A stretch of 21,692 nt of DNA from an archaeon (lineage in GTDB: Archaea; Nanobdellota; Nanobdellia; Pacearchaeales; GW2011-AR1), in assembly GCA_027341315.1 (NCBI GenBank), contig DAIENA010000010.1, positions 1 to 21,692 on the forward strand, in the 5' to 3' direction. Both the position numbers and the translations under genes were made by a program. Below the pieces are notes generated by a model, which did no database searches, was not told the DNA's origin, and saw only the letters and a program-made list of their open reading frames with translations. Below, piece after piece: positions 4,915 through 11,681 of this stretch (positions are counted from its first letter, which is position 1; each line of letters begins with the position of its first letter).

Positions 4915-5574
4915 TTATTCTCGCAGCTTCGCTGCTCGTACCCCGAGAAAGTCGTCCCTACCCGACGGATACCTGACGCAGTCGAGGTCAGCCCTGTCAT
5001 CGTCGGCACTGAACCTCGCGACTGAGTTATTATCGCTTCGAGGATACCAATAAAATAAATCTCCTAACTTAATATTTTCAGATGGAAGACCTTGAGGGGT
5101 TGAATCTTCAAGCCAGTTCTCCAAAGAAATTCCGGGAGTTTTATCTTTCATTAAAGTATCCTTGTCGAGAACTGCCGACTTTTGGACAATTTTTCCGTCC
5201 TCAAAAGTATTGTAATTTACAATCAAATTTTTTCCTTGAGTCTTGAAATCAGCGTCAAGCCATTCCGCTCTCCAAGGACTTTTTACTTTTGTAATTTCAT
5301 CATAAATTTCTTTGTTGTTTTCTCTTACAAATTTTAAATATTCTTTAAATTCGGGGAGGGTTAACATCTTTTCATTTTTTGAATGAAGCTCATTTTGGGA
5401 GTCAAACCAATTTTTCCTTAAAAGTTTTCTTTCTTTAGCAACGTAAAATCCTAATTCAGGGACGTAATCAAAATCTTTCTCATTAATAGAATTATTTTTT
5501 ATAATAATGTAAGGAATTCCAAATGATTCCAACCCTTTCAAATACTTATCATCTATTTTAATTGTTTCTTCCAT
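4915..5574 (-). CDS. DGR target protein with C-terminal variable C-type-lectin-like end
   Basis: A 219-aa protein with no signal peptide or membrane helix, so probably cytoplasmic. The N-terminal half (about residues 18-110) is of unknown function and includes DYVPELGFYVAKE. SPWRAEWLDADF at about 112-123 and YWYPRSDNNSVARF at about 175-188 resemble, from memory, target proteins in CPR and DPANN DGRs. The variable part is residues 185-212, followed by RAAKLRE. The LGVRAAK end is like that of C-type-lectin-fold targets. Compared with the TR, ten residues differ, giving Ser, Asp, Val, Tyr, Gly and Phe in place of Asn, plus one Ile to Val. I chose the ATG at 5574 because a TATA box lies 25 nt upstream. 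The frame extends to an ATG at 5682, but that start would sit beside the divergent gene's promoter. The bound ligand is unknown. Confidence 0.88.
   Translation of the reverse strand: MEETIKIDDKYLKGLESFGIPYIIIKNNSINEKDFDYVPELGFYVAKERKLLRKNWFDSQNELHSKNEKMLTLPEFKEYLKFVRENNKEIYDEITKVKSPWRAEWLDADFKTQGKNLIVNYNTFEDGKIVQKSAVLDKDTLMKDKTPGISLENWLEDSTPQGLPSENIKLGDLFYWYPRSDNNSVARFSADDDRADLDCVRYPSGRDDFLGVRAAKLRE
4923..4935 (-). other. Hairpin immediately 3' of the variable repeat
   Basis: On the coding strand GCAGC-GAA-GCTGC forms a 5-bp stem with a GAA loop, beginning 4 nt after the end of the VR homology. It contains GCGAAGC, known as an exceptionally stable DNA mini-hairpin. In the BPP-1 phage DGR a hairpin/cruciform a few bases after the VR is needed for efficient target recognition, so this is a candidate counterpart. 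It also encodes the last residues of the target protein. Confidence 0.5.
4939..5022 (-). repeat. DGR variable repeat (VR)
   Basis: This 84-bp region covers 28 whole codons at the 3' end of the target gene. It is identical to the TR at all 56 template positions that are not adenine and differs at 14 of the 28 that are. On the upstream side homology ends sharply after GTCGCG. On the downstream side it ends after GGNNTA, three bases before the hairpin. The usual long GC-rich initiation homology shared with the TR is not obvious here. Confidence 0.93.
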
Positions 5575-5594
5575 ATTTATTTTATAGATATAAA

Positions 5595-5604
5595 GTTTAT
5601 AAAT
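5595..5604 (-). promoter_or_regulatory. TATA box of the DGR target gene
   Basis: On the minus strand ATTTATAAAC is centred about 25 nt before the ATG at 5574. This is the reason for preferring that start, and it predicts a leaderless mRNA that may continue through the TR into the RT. Confidence 0.55.
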
Positions 5605-5686
5605 CTTTCGATTGTCGTTTTTTTTAAATAGTAACACCTTTATTAATTCTAGACTTCCCCCTTTTATCTTCCAAAGGTTCATTAAG

Positions 5687-5692
5687 TTTAAA
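5687..5692 (+). promoter_or_regulatory. TATA box of the GlcNAc-1-phosphate transferase gene
   Basis: TTTAAA is centred 26.5 nt before the ATG at 5716. It lies between divergent genes and fits a leaderless start. Confidence 0.55.
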
Positions 5693-5715
5693 AATTAGAG
5701 AGATATTAATTTTTT

Positions 5716-6714
5716 ATGGATAACTTCACGTTCTTAGGAATACTTTTTGTTCCAATTGTTCTTTTGTCATTTCTTATCACGCTTGTTGTTACACCTCTCT
5801 GGATAAAAAGAGCTAAAAAAGAAAAACTCACCGGAAGAGATGTTCACAAATTAAAAAGTGAAAAAATCGCGGAAGCCGGCGGAATTGCGGTCCTTATTGG
5901 TTTTATAATCGGGGTTTTTCTTTACGTCGGAATTAAAACATTTTTGTTTGGAACTGAGACTAATTTAATTCACATCCTCGGTCTTTTGTGCGTATTATTT
6001 TTTGCAGCGGTCGTCGGTATTTTCGATGATCTCTTGGGATGGAAAAGAGGACTTTCAAATAATCTTAGAATTGGGTTATTGATTTTTGCAGCAATTCCTT
6101 TGATGGCACTTAATTCCGGAACGTCGACAATCCTCGGAATTAATTTTGGATTAATTTATCCTTTAATCTTAATTCCGATTGCAATAGTCGGAACAACGTC
6201 GACGTTTAATTTTTTAGCAGGATACAACGGTCTTGAAGCAGGACAGGGAATTTTAATTCTAGGAGCGCTTTCGATTGTTACTTTTATCACCGGAAGTTTA
6301 TGGCTCTCTGTAATTTCCGCGTGTATGGTCGCGTCGCTATTTGCATTTTATCTTTTTAATAAATATCCGGCGAGAGTTTTTCCGGGGGACACTTTGACTT
6401 ACCCCGTCGGTGCATTAATCGGTGCAATTGCAATACTTGGAAATATTGAAAAAATTGCGGTCTTTTTTTTCATCCCGTACATACTTGAATTTTTCCTTAA
6501 AGCACGAGGAAAACTAAAAAAGGAGAGCTTTGCAAAATTAAACAGCGACGGGTCAATTGATGTGAAAGAAGGAATTTACGGCCTCGAACACATCGCTATA
6601 AAAATTCTTAAAAAGATAAAGCCGTCGCACAAGGCATACGAATGGGAAGTTCCGATTCTTATTAATTTATTCCAGATAATCGTAATTGTTGCCGGATTCG
6701 TTTTGTTTTTTTAA
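5716..6714 (+). CDS. Alg7/MraY-like polyprenyl-phosphate sugar-1-phosphate transferase
   Basis: A 332-aa polytopic membrane enzyme of the WecA/MraY/Alg7 family (glycosyltransferase 4 family in Pfam). Such enzymes transfer a sugar-1-phosphate, usually GlcNAc-1-P, from its UDP donor to dolichyl phosphate and so start a lipid-linked glycan. Visible motifs are KLKSEKIAEAGGIAVLIGF (about residues 44-62), the magnesium-binding VGIFDDLLGWKRG (about 100-112), FNFLAGYNGLEAGQG (about 163-177) and FPGDTLTYPVGALIG (about 222-236). A later ARGKLKKESFAKL loop follows, and about nine or ten hydrophobic helices are spread through the protein. The eukaryote-like GDT motif favours the archaeal Alg7/AglH branch over bacterial MraY. 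It is the likely first step of the pathway that ends at the STT3 gene at 17589-20264. Substrate sugar is inferred. Its codons are rich in CG, unlike the genes after it. Confidence 0.85.
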   Translation: MDNFTFLGILFVPIVLLSFLITLVVTPLWIKRAKKEKLTGRDVHKLKSEKIAEAGGIAVLIGFIIGVFLYVGIKTFLFGTETNLIHILGLLCVLFFAAVVGIFDDLLGWKRGLSNNLRIGLLIFAAIPLMALNSGTSTILGINFGLIYPLILIPIAIVGTTSTFNFLAGYNGLEAGQGILILGALSIVTFITGSLWLSVISACMVASLFAFYLFNKYPARVFPGDTLTYPVGALIGAIAILGNIEKIAVFFFIPYILEFFLKARGKLKKESFAKLNSDGSIDVKEGIYGLEHIAIKILKKIKPSHKAYEWEVPILINLFQIIVIVAGFVLFF

Positions 6715-6725
6715 AAAAAGAGTTT

Positions 6726-6731
6726 TTTAAA
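6726..6731 (+). promoter_or_regulatory. TATA box of the flippase gene
   Basis: TTTAAA is centred 24.5 nt before the ATG at 6753 and 27.5 nt before the next one at 6756, so it does not decide between the two starts. Confidence 0.4.
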
Positions 6732-6752
6732 TTGGGTTAACTTTAAAACTTC

Positions 6753-8117
6753 ATGATGGGAAATTTTCTGAAAAATGAGGAAAACGACTTGAGAAGTATT
6801 TTTGATAGATTTAGAAAAAGAAATTTCACCGGCGACACGGGCCAGGCAATAAAAAATTCGAGTTATCAATTAACCACCAACGTTGTTATGAAACTGGGTT
6901 CTTTAGTTTTTACAATAGTTATTGCAAGAATGCTTTTACCTGAATTATTTGGACTTTATAGTCTTGCTCTTGCAACGGTAGTGTTATTTTCATCTTTTGC
7001 AGATATGGGAATCGGCTCTGCATTGATTACTTTTGTTTCAAAATCTTTAGGTCAGGGAAACGAAAAAAAGGCAAAAGCATATTTTAAAAAATTATTAAGG
7101 TGGCAGACAATTTTGGTGACAATTATCCCGCTCATTCTAATTGGATCAAGTTATTTTATTGCGAACAGTTATTACAACAAGCCAATTTTTTATGCGCTTT
7201 TAGTTGGTGCATTTTATATTCCCCTGATTGGATTTGAAAGTTTTTTTGAAAATTTGTTTAGAGCAAATAATAAATTTAAAATTCCATTAATAAAAGAAAT
7301 CATTTTTCAAATTTCAAGATTAACTATCATCCCATTAACAATTTTTATATTATTAAAAATAAACCTTGGTCAGGATTTAATTACCGCAGGAATTATACTC
7401 TCAGTTAATATTGTCTATTTTATAGGGGTATTATACTTATTTTTTACTTCCAAAAAAAATATAATTTTTATAAAATTAAAAACAAGCGAATTGAATAAAA
7501 AAGAAACAAATGAATTAAAAAAATTTATAGTTCCATTAACAGCGACGGCACTTTCCGGAATATTCTTTGGATATATTGACACAATCATGCTCGGACATTT
7601 TGTAACAAGCGCTTACATCGGATTTTATGGTGTTGCTTTAGGTCTTGTTGGCTCTGTCTCGGCGGTTGTTGGATTTAGTGCAATTTCATTTTTCCCGCTA
7701 TTTTCAAAACTTGAAAAAATATCACTTGAAAAAATATTCAAGAAAGGTAGAAATCTTACAATTTTGATTTCTCTTTTAGCGGGAATTGCAACTTACTTTT
7801 TATCGTATATTATTGTTGAAATTGCATATGGAAAAGATTATCTAAACTCTGTTCCAATTCTCAAATATTTTGTTATTTTAATTATCCTTTTACCACTAAC
7901 AGGAATTTATGAAATGTATTTTATTTCACAGAAGAGAACTAAACCTCTTGCTGTTCTGCTTGTTATTTCAACAATATTAAATATTATTTTGAACTTCACA
8001 TTTATTTCATACGGAATTAAATTCGGACAACTCGAAGCGGTTCTTGGAGCCTGCTTTGCGACGATAATTTCCAGAGGATTTTATTGGGTTGGATTGAGCG
8101 TTTTACGAAAAAGATAA
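6753..8117 (+). CDS. Polysaccharide/lipid-linked glycan flippase (Wzx/RfbX, MOP superfamily)
   Basis: This 454-aa protein has 12 to 14 hydrophobic helices and resembles the polysaccharide biosynthesis transporters that flip undecaprenyl- or dolichyl-linked glycans to the outer face of the membrane. The early segment SSYQLTTNVVMKLGSLVFTI, followed by ARMLLPELFGLYSLALA, is typical of family helix 1, its loop and helix 2. GYIDTIMLGHFVTSAYIGFYG, about residues 273-293, resembles the start of the second half of the family repeat. A soluble N-terminal stretch of about 40 residues precedes the first helix. ATGs at 6753 and 6756 both fit. It converges with the dehydrogenase gene, only 5 nt away. The gene starts AT-rich and regains CG-rich codons near its 3' end. 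The transported glycan is unknown. Confidence 0.82.
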   Translation: MMGNFLKNEENDLRSIFDRFRKRNFTGDTGQAIKNSSYQLTTNVVMKLGSLVFTIVIARMLLPELFGLYSLALATVVLFSSFADMGIGSALITFVSKSLGQGNEKKAKAYFKKLLRWQTILVTIIPLILIGSSYFIANSYYNKPIFYALLVGAFYIPLIGFESFFENLFRANNKFKIPLIKEIIFQISRLTIIPLTIFILLKINLGQDLITAGIILSVNIVYFIGVLYLFFTSKKNIIFIKLKTSELNKKETNELKKFIVPLTATALSGIFFGYIDTIMLGHFVTSAYIGFYGVALGLVGSVSAVVGFSAISFFPLFSKLEKISLEKIFKKGRNLTILISLLAGIATYFLSYIIVEIAYGKDYLNSVPILKYFVILIILLPLTGIYEMYFISQKRTKPLAVLLVISTILNIILNFTFISYGIKFGQLEAVLGACFATIISRGFYWVGLSVLRKR

Positions 8118-8122
8118 TTCAT

Positions 8123-8965
8123 TTAATTCTTAAATTTATTATTATCAGAAGTTGCTCCAGGAATTTCTAACCAGTCAAGATTATCTCTCCATCCTAAATT
8201 AGACCTCCACACTTCTTCAAGAAGATTTGGCCTATAATTCTTGTCTCTTGCAAGGTAGATTAGGGCGTTTAAATCTTTAGGGAAGCATTTCCCCCCAAAA
8301 CCTAAGTCCCCATCTGGACCAGGAACGGAAATGTTTTTTGCGATTCTCTCATCCATCAAAATAATCTCCTTAACCTTGTTATAATTAACATTTAGTTTTG
8401 AACAGATTTGATAAATCTCATTGGCAATCGCAACTTGACTTGCCAAAAAAACATTTGAAGCATATTTTATCATCTCGGCCGTTCTCCTATCTGTTTTTAT
8501 ATACTTTGCATCAGGAAAAACTGAAGTGTAAATTTCTTTGACCTTTTTATAATCCTCTTCCCTATTCGCCCCGATGATAATTCTATTGGTATTTTCCATA
8601 TCTTCTAGAGCATGTCTCTCTCTTAAAAATTCCGGATTAAAAACAAAATTAAAAGGATATCTTTCTTCCAATTCATCAGTTGTCCCAGAAACTGCAGTCG
8701 ATCTTACCACGACAAGAGGTCTTGATTTATCGTCGCTGTTTTCAATCAAAGTTTCAAGAGAATTGTGTATTGCCGAATAGTCTATCTCTCCACTTGGTTT
8801 CATCGGCGTTGGGACAGAAAGAAAAACTGCTTCAGCACTTTTTAAGATAGCAGGATTCTTGTAAGGTTCTTTATATTTATCATAAGGCAGAATCTCATGG
8901 GTTTTCCCTAAAACCTTTGCCGTTGTTCCCCCAACAAAACCCATTCCAATAAATCCAATCTTCAT
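8123..8965 (-). CDS. Short UDP-glucose/GDP-mannose dehydrogenase family protein
   Basis: A 280-aa NAD-dependent sugar-nucleotide dehydrogenase. The N-terminal Rossmann motif is GFIGMGFVGG. The central catalytic residues are recognisable: K167 and N171 in MIKYASNVFLASQVAIANE, and C227 and D231 in GFGGKCFPKD. The reaction would be a two-step oxidation of the C6 hydroxyl to a uronic acid. Full-length UDP-glucose dehydrogenases are about 400-450 aa with a C-terminal UDP-binding domain. Here the protein ends soon after the catalytic Cys region with a short tail (LEIPGATSDNNKFKN), so that domain is missing. There is no adjacent downstream fragment: the convergent flippase gene begins 5 nt later. 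It may be a genuine short subfamily or a degraded copy. It has its own TATA box. Confidence 0.82.
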   Translation of the reverse strand: MKIGFIGMGFVGGTTAKVLGKTHEILPYDKYKEPYKNPAILKSAEAVFLSVPTPMKPSGEIDYSAIHNSLETLIENSDDKSRPLVVVRSTAVSGTTDELEERYPFNFVFNPEFLRERHALEDMENTNRIIIGANREEDYKKVKEIYTSVFPDAKYIKTDRRTAEMIKYASNVFLASQVAIANEIYQICSKLNVNYNKVKEIILMDERIAKNISVPGPDGDLGFGGKCFPKDLNALIYLARDKNYRPNLLEEVWRSNLGWRDNLDWLEIPGATSDNNKFKN

Positions 8966-8986
8966 TTTTATAAAAACTTTATGACC

Positions 8987-8992
8987 TTTAAA
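8987..8992 (-). promoter_or_regulatory. TATA box of the short sugar-nucleotide dehydrogenase gene
   Basis: TTTAAA is centred 24.5 nt before the ATG at 8965 on the minus strand, in the 59-nt gap after the GT2 gene. Confidence 0.5.
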
Positions 8993-9024
8993 AAAATATG
9001 TGCCTTGAATTAGATATTATCTAA

Positions 9025-9951
9025 TTAAGTTTTCCAAAATTTAAAAATATTAAAACTAACTAAAAAAGTTTTTATATAAAGAAATGGCATTGCTATAAGT
9101 GAAAGAAAGGGTTTTTTATTTCTTTTAACAAGGGCGGCATAAGAGGTAAGAAAAGTTCCGGCTAGTAAAATTAAGAAAAATTCAAAATTCCAGACAAACG
9201 CTAGGGGAGTTAAAAGAAAAATAGTTTTTAAAAACCAAACTAATTTTGCTTTTATTTTTTTATTTTTTTCGGGAAGAGTATTAATGCCCTTACCAATCCA
9301 CTTGCATTGCCTCAAAAATTCTGAAAATGTTGAAGGGAGTTCAAAACACATTTTTGCTCCCTCAAGATAAATTGATTTAAATCCCATATCGTAAAATCTT
9401 TTTGTAAAATCTTCATCTTCAAAATAAAAAATCTTTTCACTATAACCCCCTATTTTTTTAAAAGCATCTCTTTTTAGATTAAAAATAAAAGGTTTTACCA
9501 CAGAATCTTTACTAAAAATATCTAGATGCTTCATTTCCTGAGTTTCTTTTATCAAACTGGTTAAGATTAAACTTAATCTTCTGTTTCCTAATGGTAGGGC
9601 ATTATTAATAAACCCTTCAGCAAGATTGGGTCTCTGAACTATTGACTTTAAAAATGTACTTTCTAGATAAGCGTCAGCATCGAGAAAAACTAAAATTTCT
9701 CCTTTCGCAATCTCGGCCCCCTTATTTCGCGCAAACGCTGCGGAATGCCCCTTATCTCGATTTGAAATTTTTATTCTTTTATCTTTTTTCATCATTTTCT
9801 CGACGATTTCACGCGTTTTGTCCGTAGAACCGTCGTTTGAAACGATTATTTCAAAATCTTTGAAAGTTTGATGTTGAACACTCTTTATTGCTCTTTCAAT
9901 TACTTCTTCCTCATTATGTGCTGGAATGATTATTGAGAATTTAGGTTTCAT
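9025..9951 (-). CDS. Family 2 glycosyltransferase, membrane-associated
   Basis: A 308-aa GT-A fold inverting glycosyltransferase. The N-terminal half shows FSIIIPAHNEEEVIERAI, the nucleotide-binding SNDGSTDKTRE (about residues 38-48) and the metal-binding DAD at 91-93. A FYFEDEDFTKR acceptor-side motif follows at about 173-183. Two hydrophobic helices near residues 238-290 anchor it to the membrane, so it probably acts on the lipid-linked glycan on the cytoplasmic side. Its start overlaps the end of the methyltransferase gene by 4 nt, making it the third gene of a radical SAM-methyltransferase-GT2 operon. Base use is mosaic: DNA for about residues 35-94 is CG-rich like the core genes, and the rest is CG-poor. 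The transferred sugar cannot be told. Confidence 0.85.
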   Translation of the reverse strand: MKPKFSIIIPAHNEEEVIERAIKSVQHQTFKDFEIIVSNDGSTDKTREIVEKMMKKDKRIKISNRDKGHSAAFARNKGAEIAKGEILVFLDADAYLESTFLKSIVQRPNLAEGFINNALPLGNRRLSLILTSLIKETQEMKHLDIFSKDSVVKPFIFNLKRDAFKKIGGYSEKIFYFEDEDFTKRFYDMGFKSIYLEGAKMCFELPSTFSEFLRQCKWIGKGINTLPEKNKKIKAKLVWFLKTIFLLTPLAFVWNFEFFLILLAGTFLTSYAALVKRNKKPFLSLIAMPFLYIKTFLVSFNIFKFWKT

Positions 9952-10505
9952 TTTTTAACTACAAATAAATCAAAATGTAACTCTCTTGCTGGAAAGATGT
10001 AAGCAAAAAACATTTCATATATTAATCTTGTGCTGTTTGAATTTGCAAATAGAGATATTCCTAAAAGTTTATGAATCTTTCCAAAAATAATTTTAGGGAC
10101 CACATAAAATAAGTGGTTCTCCCCATCCACTTCTTGAGCTTGCATTATTGAATACTTATGAGTCTTATTTACAGCAAAATAATCCAGAGACAAACTTGTA
10201 AATGGCCTTGTATGTTGTAAGTCCCCCCAAGCACCCTGACTAGAAAAATGGGGGACAGATAGAAAAATTTTGGCTCCATTTTTACATACTCTATGAACTT
10301 CTCTTAAGAAATGGACCCTTGCGTTGTAATCAGGTAAATGTTCGAATACCATCTCCGCCTTAACTTCCTCAAAGGTGTTATCTTTAAATGGAAATCTTTT
10401 TTTTCCAAGGTCAAAATAAAAATCTGCTTTTACCTTTTTGCTAATATCACAATTTATCCATCCCGACTCATAATTGTTCCCACACCCTAAATTTAGTTTT
10501 TTCAT
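9948..10505 (-). CDS. SAM-dependent methyltransferase, class I (copy 1)
   Basis: A 185-aa Rossmann-fold methyltransferase. The SAM-binding motif I is KKLNLGCGNNYESGWINCD at the very N-terminus. PFKDNTFEEVKAEMVFEHLP matches the motif II to III region, and HRVCKNGAKIFLSVPHFSS matches the post-motif strand typical of Methyltransf_11-like proteins. It overlaps the GT2 start by 4 nt and follows the radical SAM gene by 6 nt, so the three are surely cotranscribed. It resembles the methyltransferase at 15913-16437 along most of its length, so the cluster has a divergent pair. O-methylation of a glycan is the likely role from context. The sequence itself shows only the fold. Confidence 0.82.
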   Translation of the reverse strand: MKKLNLGCGNNYESGWINCDISKKVKADFYFDLGKKRFPFKDNTFEEVKAEMVFEHLPDYNARVHFLREVHRVCKNGAKIFLSVPHFSSQGAWGDLQHTRPFTSLSLDYFAVNKTHKYSIMQAQEVDGENHLFYVVPKIIFGKIHKLLGISLFANSNSTRLIYEMFFAYIFPARELHFDLFVVKK

Positions 10506-10511
10506 TTTGTA

Positions 10512-11597
10512 TTAATTCTTTTTTACAAGAGCACAACAGTACCTGCACTTCTCTGGAGCCCCTAAAATTTTAAAAGATTTTCTTATTCTTAAGTATTCTG
10601 GAGAATTTAAAATATTCAAAGCTGGGTTGCTTGAGAGTTTAAACTTTTCCCCTTCTAATTTGGTAAAAGGGCATGTGCTTAAAACCCCATCATCATAAAC
10701 ATAAGAATCATATCCATTAAACAGACTACAAGTATAGTCTTTAAGAGAGGTATTTTTAAACATCAACTTTGGATTTAACAGCTGATCTGCAAATCCGGCT
10801 TTAGCCTCATATTTTTTACATATTTTATTTATGTTTTCAACTTTTGTCTTAAATAATTTAATTTCCTCTTCCCCCAATTCTCCGAGAGGATTTTTTATTG
10901 TTGTGACAAAAAATTCTGAATTTCCTCCACTAACTTGATTAACTTCTTTTATAGCATATTCTTTTTCTTCAGAAGTAATCTTATTTGGAACCAAAAAAGA
11001 TAAGCTTTTTACCCCTAGTTTACATAAAAATTCTGTGAGAGATTCTAATTCTGAAAAATTGGCTTTCTGAACGACACAAGCGCTGTTAATTGGAATTCCC
11101 ATTTCAATCAAAGTTTTTATATTCTTAACGGTATTTTCAAATGCTTTTGAACTTCTTCTTATAGAATTATGTGTTTTGGATAATCCATCCAGAGAAGTGT
11201 TTATTCTTTCAAGACCTTTCAGTTCTTTTAGTCTCTCCACGTGGGGGATATAAAACAAATTAGAAGAGAGGTCATACTTAAACCCCATATGCTCCATTAG
11301 GCCAATAAATTTCCACATATCTTTAATCACAAAAATTTCCCCTCCAATTAATGCAATTTTCTTTACTCCGGACTTCTTTAAATTGATTAATATTTTTTTG
11401 AATAACTCAAAACTCATATCTTTTTTATGTTTAATCTCTCCCTGATGGCACATGACACAATTGAGGTTACATCTTAAATTGGTATTTATAGAAACTTCGT
11501 CAAAATGTTTAATTTTTATCCCATCAAAAAATTTAGAATCCATCCTCTTCCTAATTTTACGAAAAATATTCTCTATTGACCTACCTTTAATTTTCAT
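10512..11597 (-). CDS. Radical SAM protein with SPASM-like C-terminal cysteines
   Basis: A 361-aa radical SAM enzyme. The 4Fe-4S/SAM motif CNLNCVMC (C43, C47, C50) is followed by IALIGGEIFV (the GGE SAM-binding motif, about residues 79-88). Further barrel strands come next, including RINTSLDG and PINSACVVQK. The C-terminal part carries a second set of cysteines: YTCSLF, LSTCPF and EKCRYCCALVKK. This fits a SPASM/twitch domain that binds extra Fe-S clusters. Members modify peptides, sugars or other small molecules, and the substrate cannot be predicted from the motifs. As first gene of an operon with a methyltransferase and a GT2 enzyme, a role in glycan or glycoconjugate modification is inferred. 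A TTATAA box lies about 30 nt upstream. Base use is CG-poor. Confidence 0.85.
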   Translation of the reverse strand: MKIKGRSIENIFRKIRKRMDSKFFDGIKIKHFDEVSINTNLRCNLNCVMCHQGEIKHKKDMSFELFKKILINLKKSGVKKIALIGGEIFVIKDMWKFIGLMEHMGFKYDLSSNLFYIPHVERLKELKGLERINTSLDGLSKTHNSIRRSSKAFENTVKNIKTLIEMGIPINSACVVQKANFSELESLTEFLCKLGVKSLSFLVPNKITSEEKEYAIKEVNQVSGGNSEFFVTTIKNPLGELGEEEIKLFKTKVENINKICKKYEAKAGFADQLLNPKLMFKNTSLKDYTCSLFNGYDSYVYDDGVLSTCPFTKLEGEKFKLSSNPALNILNSPEYLRIRKSFKILGAPEKCRYCCALVKKN

Positions 11598-11624
11598 CTT
11601 ATTTTTTTAAAATGGCTCTTTCCC

Positions 11625-11630
11625 TTATAA
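11625..11630 (-). promoter_or_regulatory. TATA box of the radical SAM-methyltransferase-GT2 operon
   Basis: On the minus strand CTTATAAGG is centred about 30 nt before the ATG at 11597. This leaves room for only a very short leader. Confidence 0.4.
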
Positions 11631-11649
11631 GCATTTCGTCAGATAAAAG

Positions 11650-11655
11650 TTTAAA
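11650..11655 (+). promoter_or_regulatory. TATA box of the plus-strand GT4 gene
   Basis: TTTAAA is centred 29.5 nt before the ATG at 11682. AAAGGA between them could be a weak ribosome binding site, so this gene may have a short leader. Confidence 0.4.
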
Positions 11656-11681
11656 AAACAACGGGACATTTAAAGGAAATA

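Larger units (their letters stand above)
3433..5574 (-). mobile_element. Diversity-generating retroelement: target gene with VR, spacer with hairpins, TR, split reverse transcriptase
   Basis: In transcriptional order on the minus strand the cassette holds the target gene (5574-4915) with its 3' variable repeat (5022-4939), a spacer with two possible hairpins, the template repeat (4612-4529), and an RT gene (4504-3433) interrupted at a (GA)13 tract. DGRs copy the TR through an RNA whose adenines are read promiscuously by the RT, and the mutated cDNA replaces the VR, diversifying the target protein. The adenine-only TR/VR differences and the LGNLTSQ RT motif are diagnostic. No recognisable avd or HRDC accessory gene is present. 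DGRs are known from DPANN archaea and CPR bacteria. The cassette lies between two ordinary chromosomal genes, with no integrase or target-site duplication visible. Confidence 0.92.

Noticed and set aside
4865..5053. Plus-strand frame across the variable repeat
   Set aside because: It is antisense to the target gene; codon-phase evidence (28 whole codons, AAY changes) supports the minus strand.
5575..5682. 36-residue N-terminal extension of the DGR target (start at 5682)
   Set aside because: The ATG at 5574 has a well-spaced TATA box, the extension is low in conserved-looking content, and the upstream start would abut the divergent gene's promoter.
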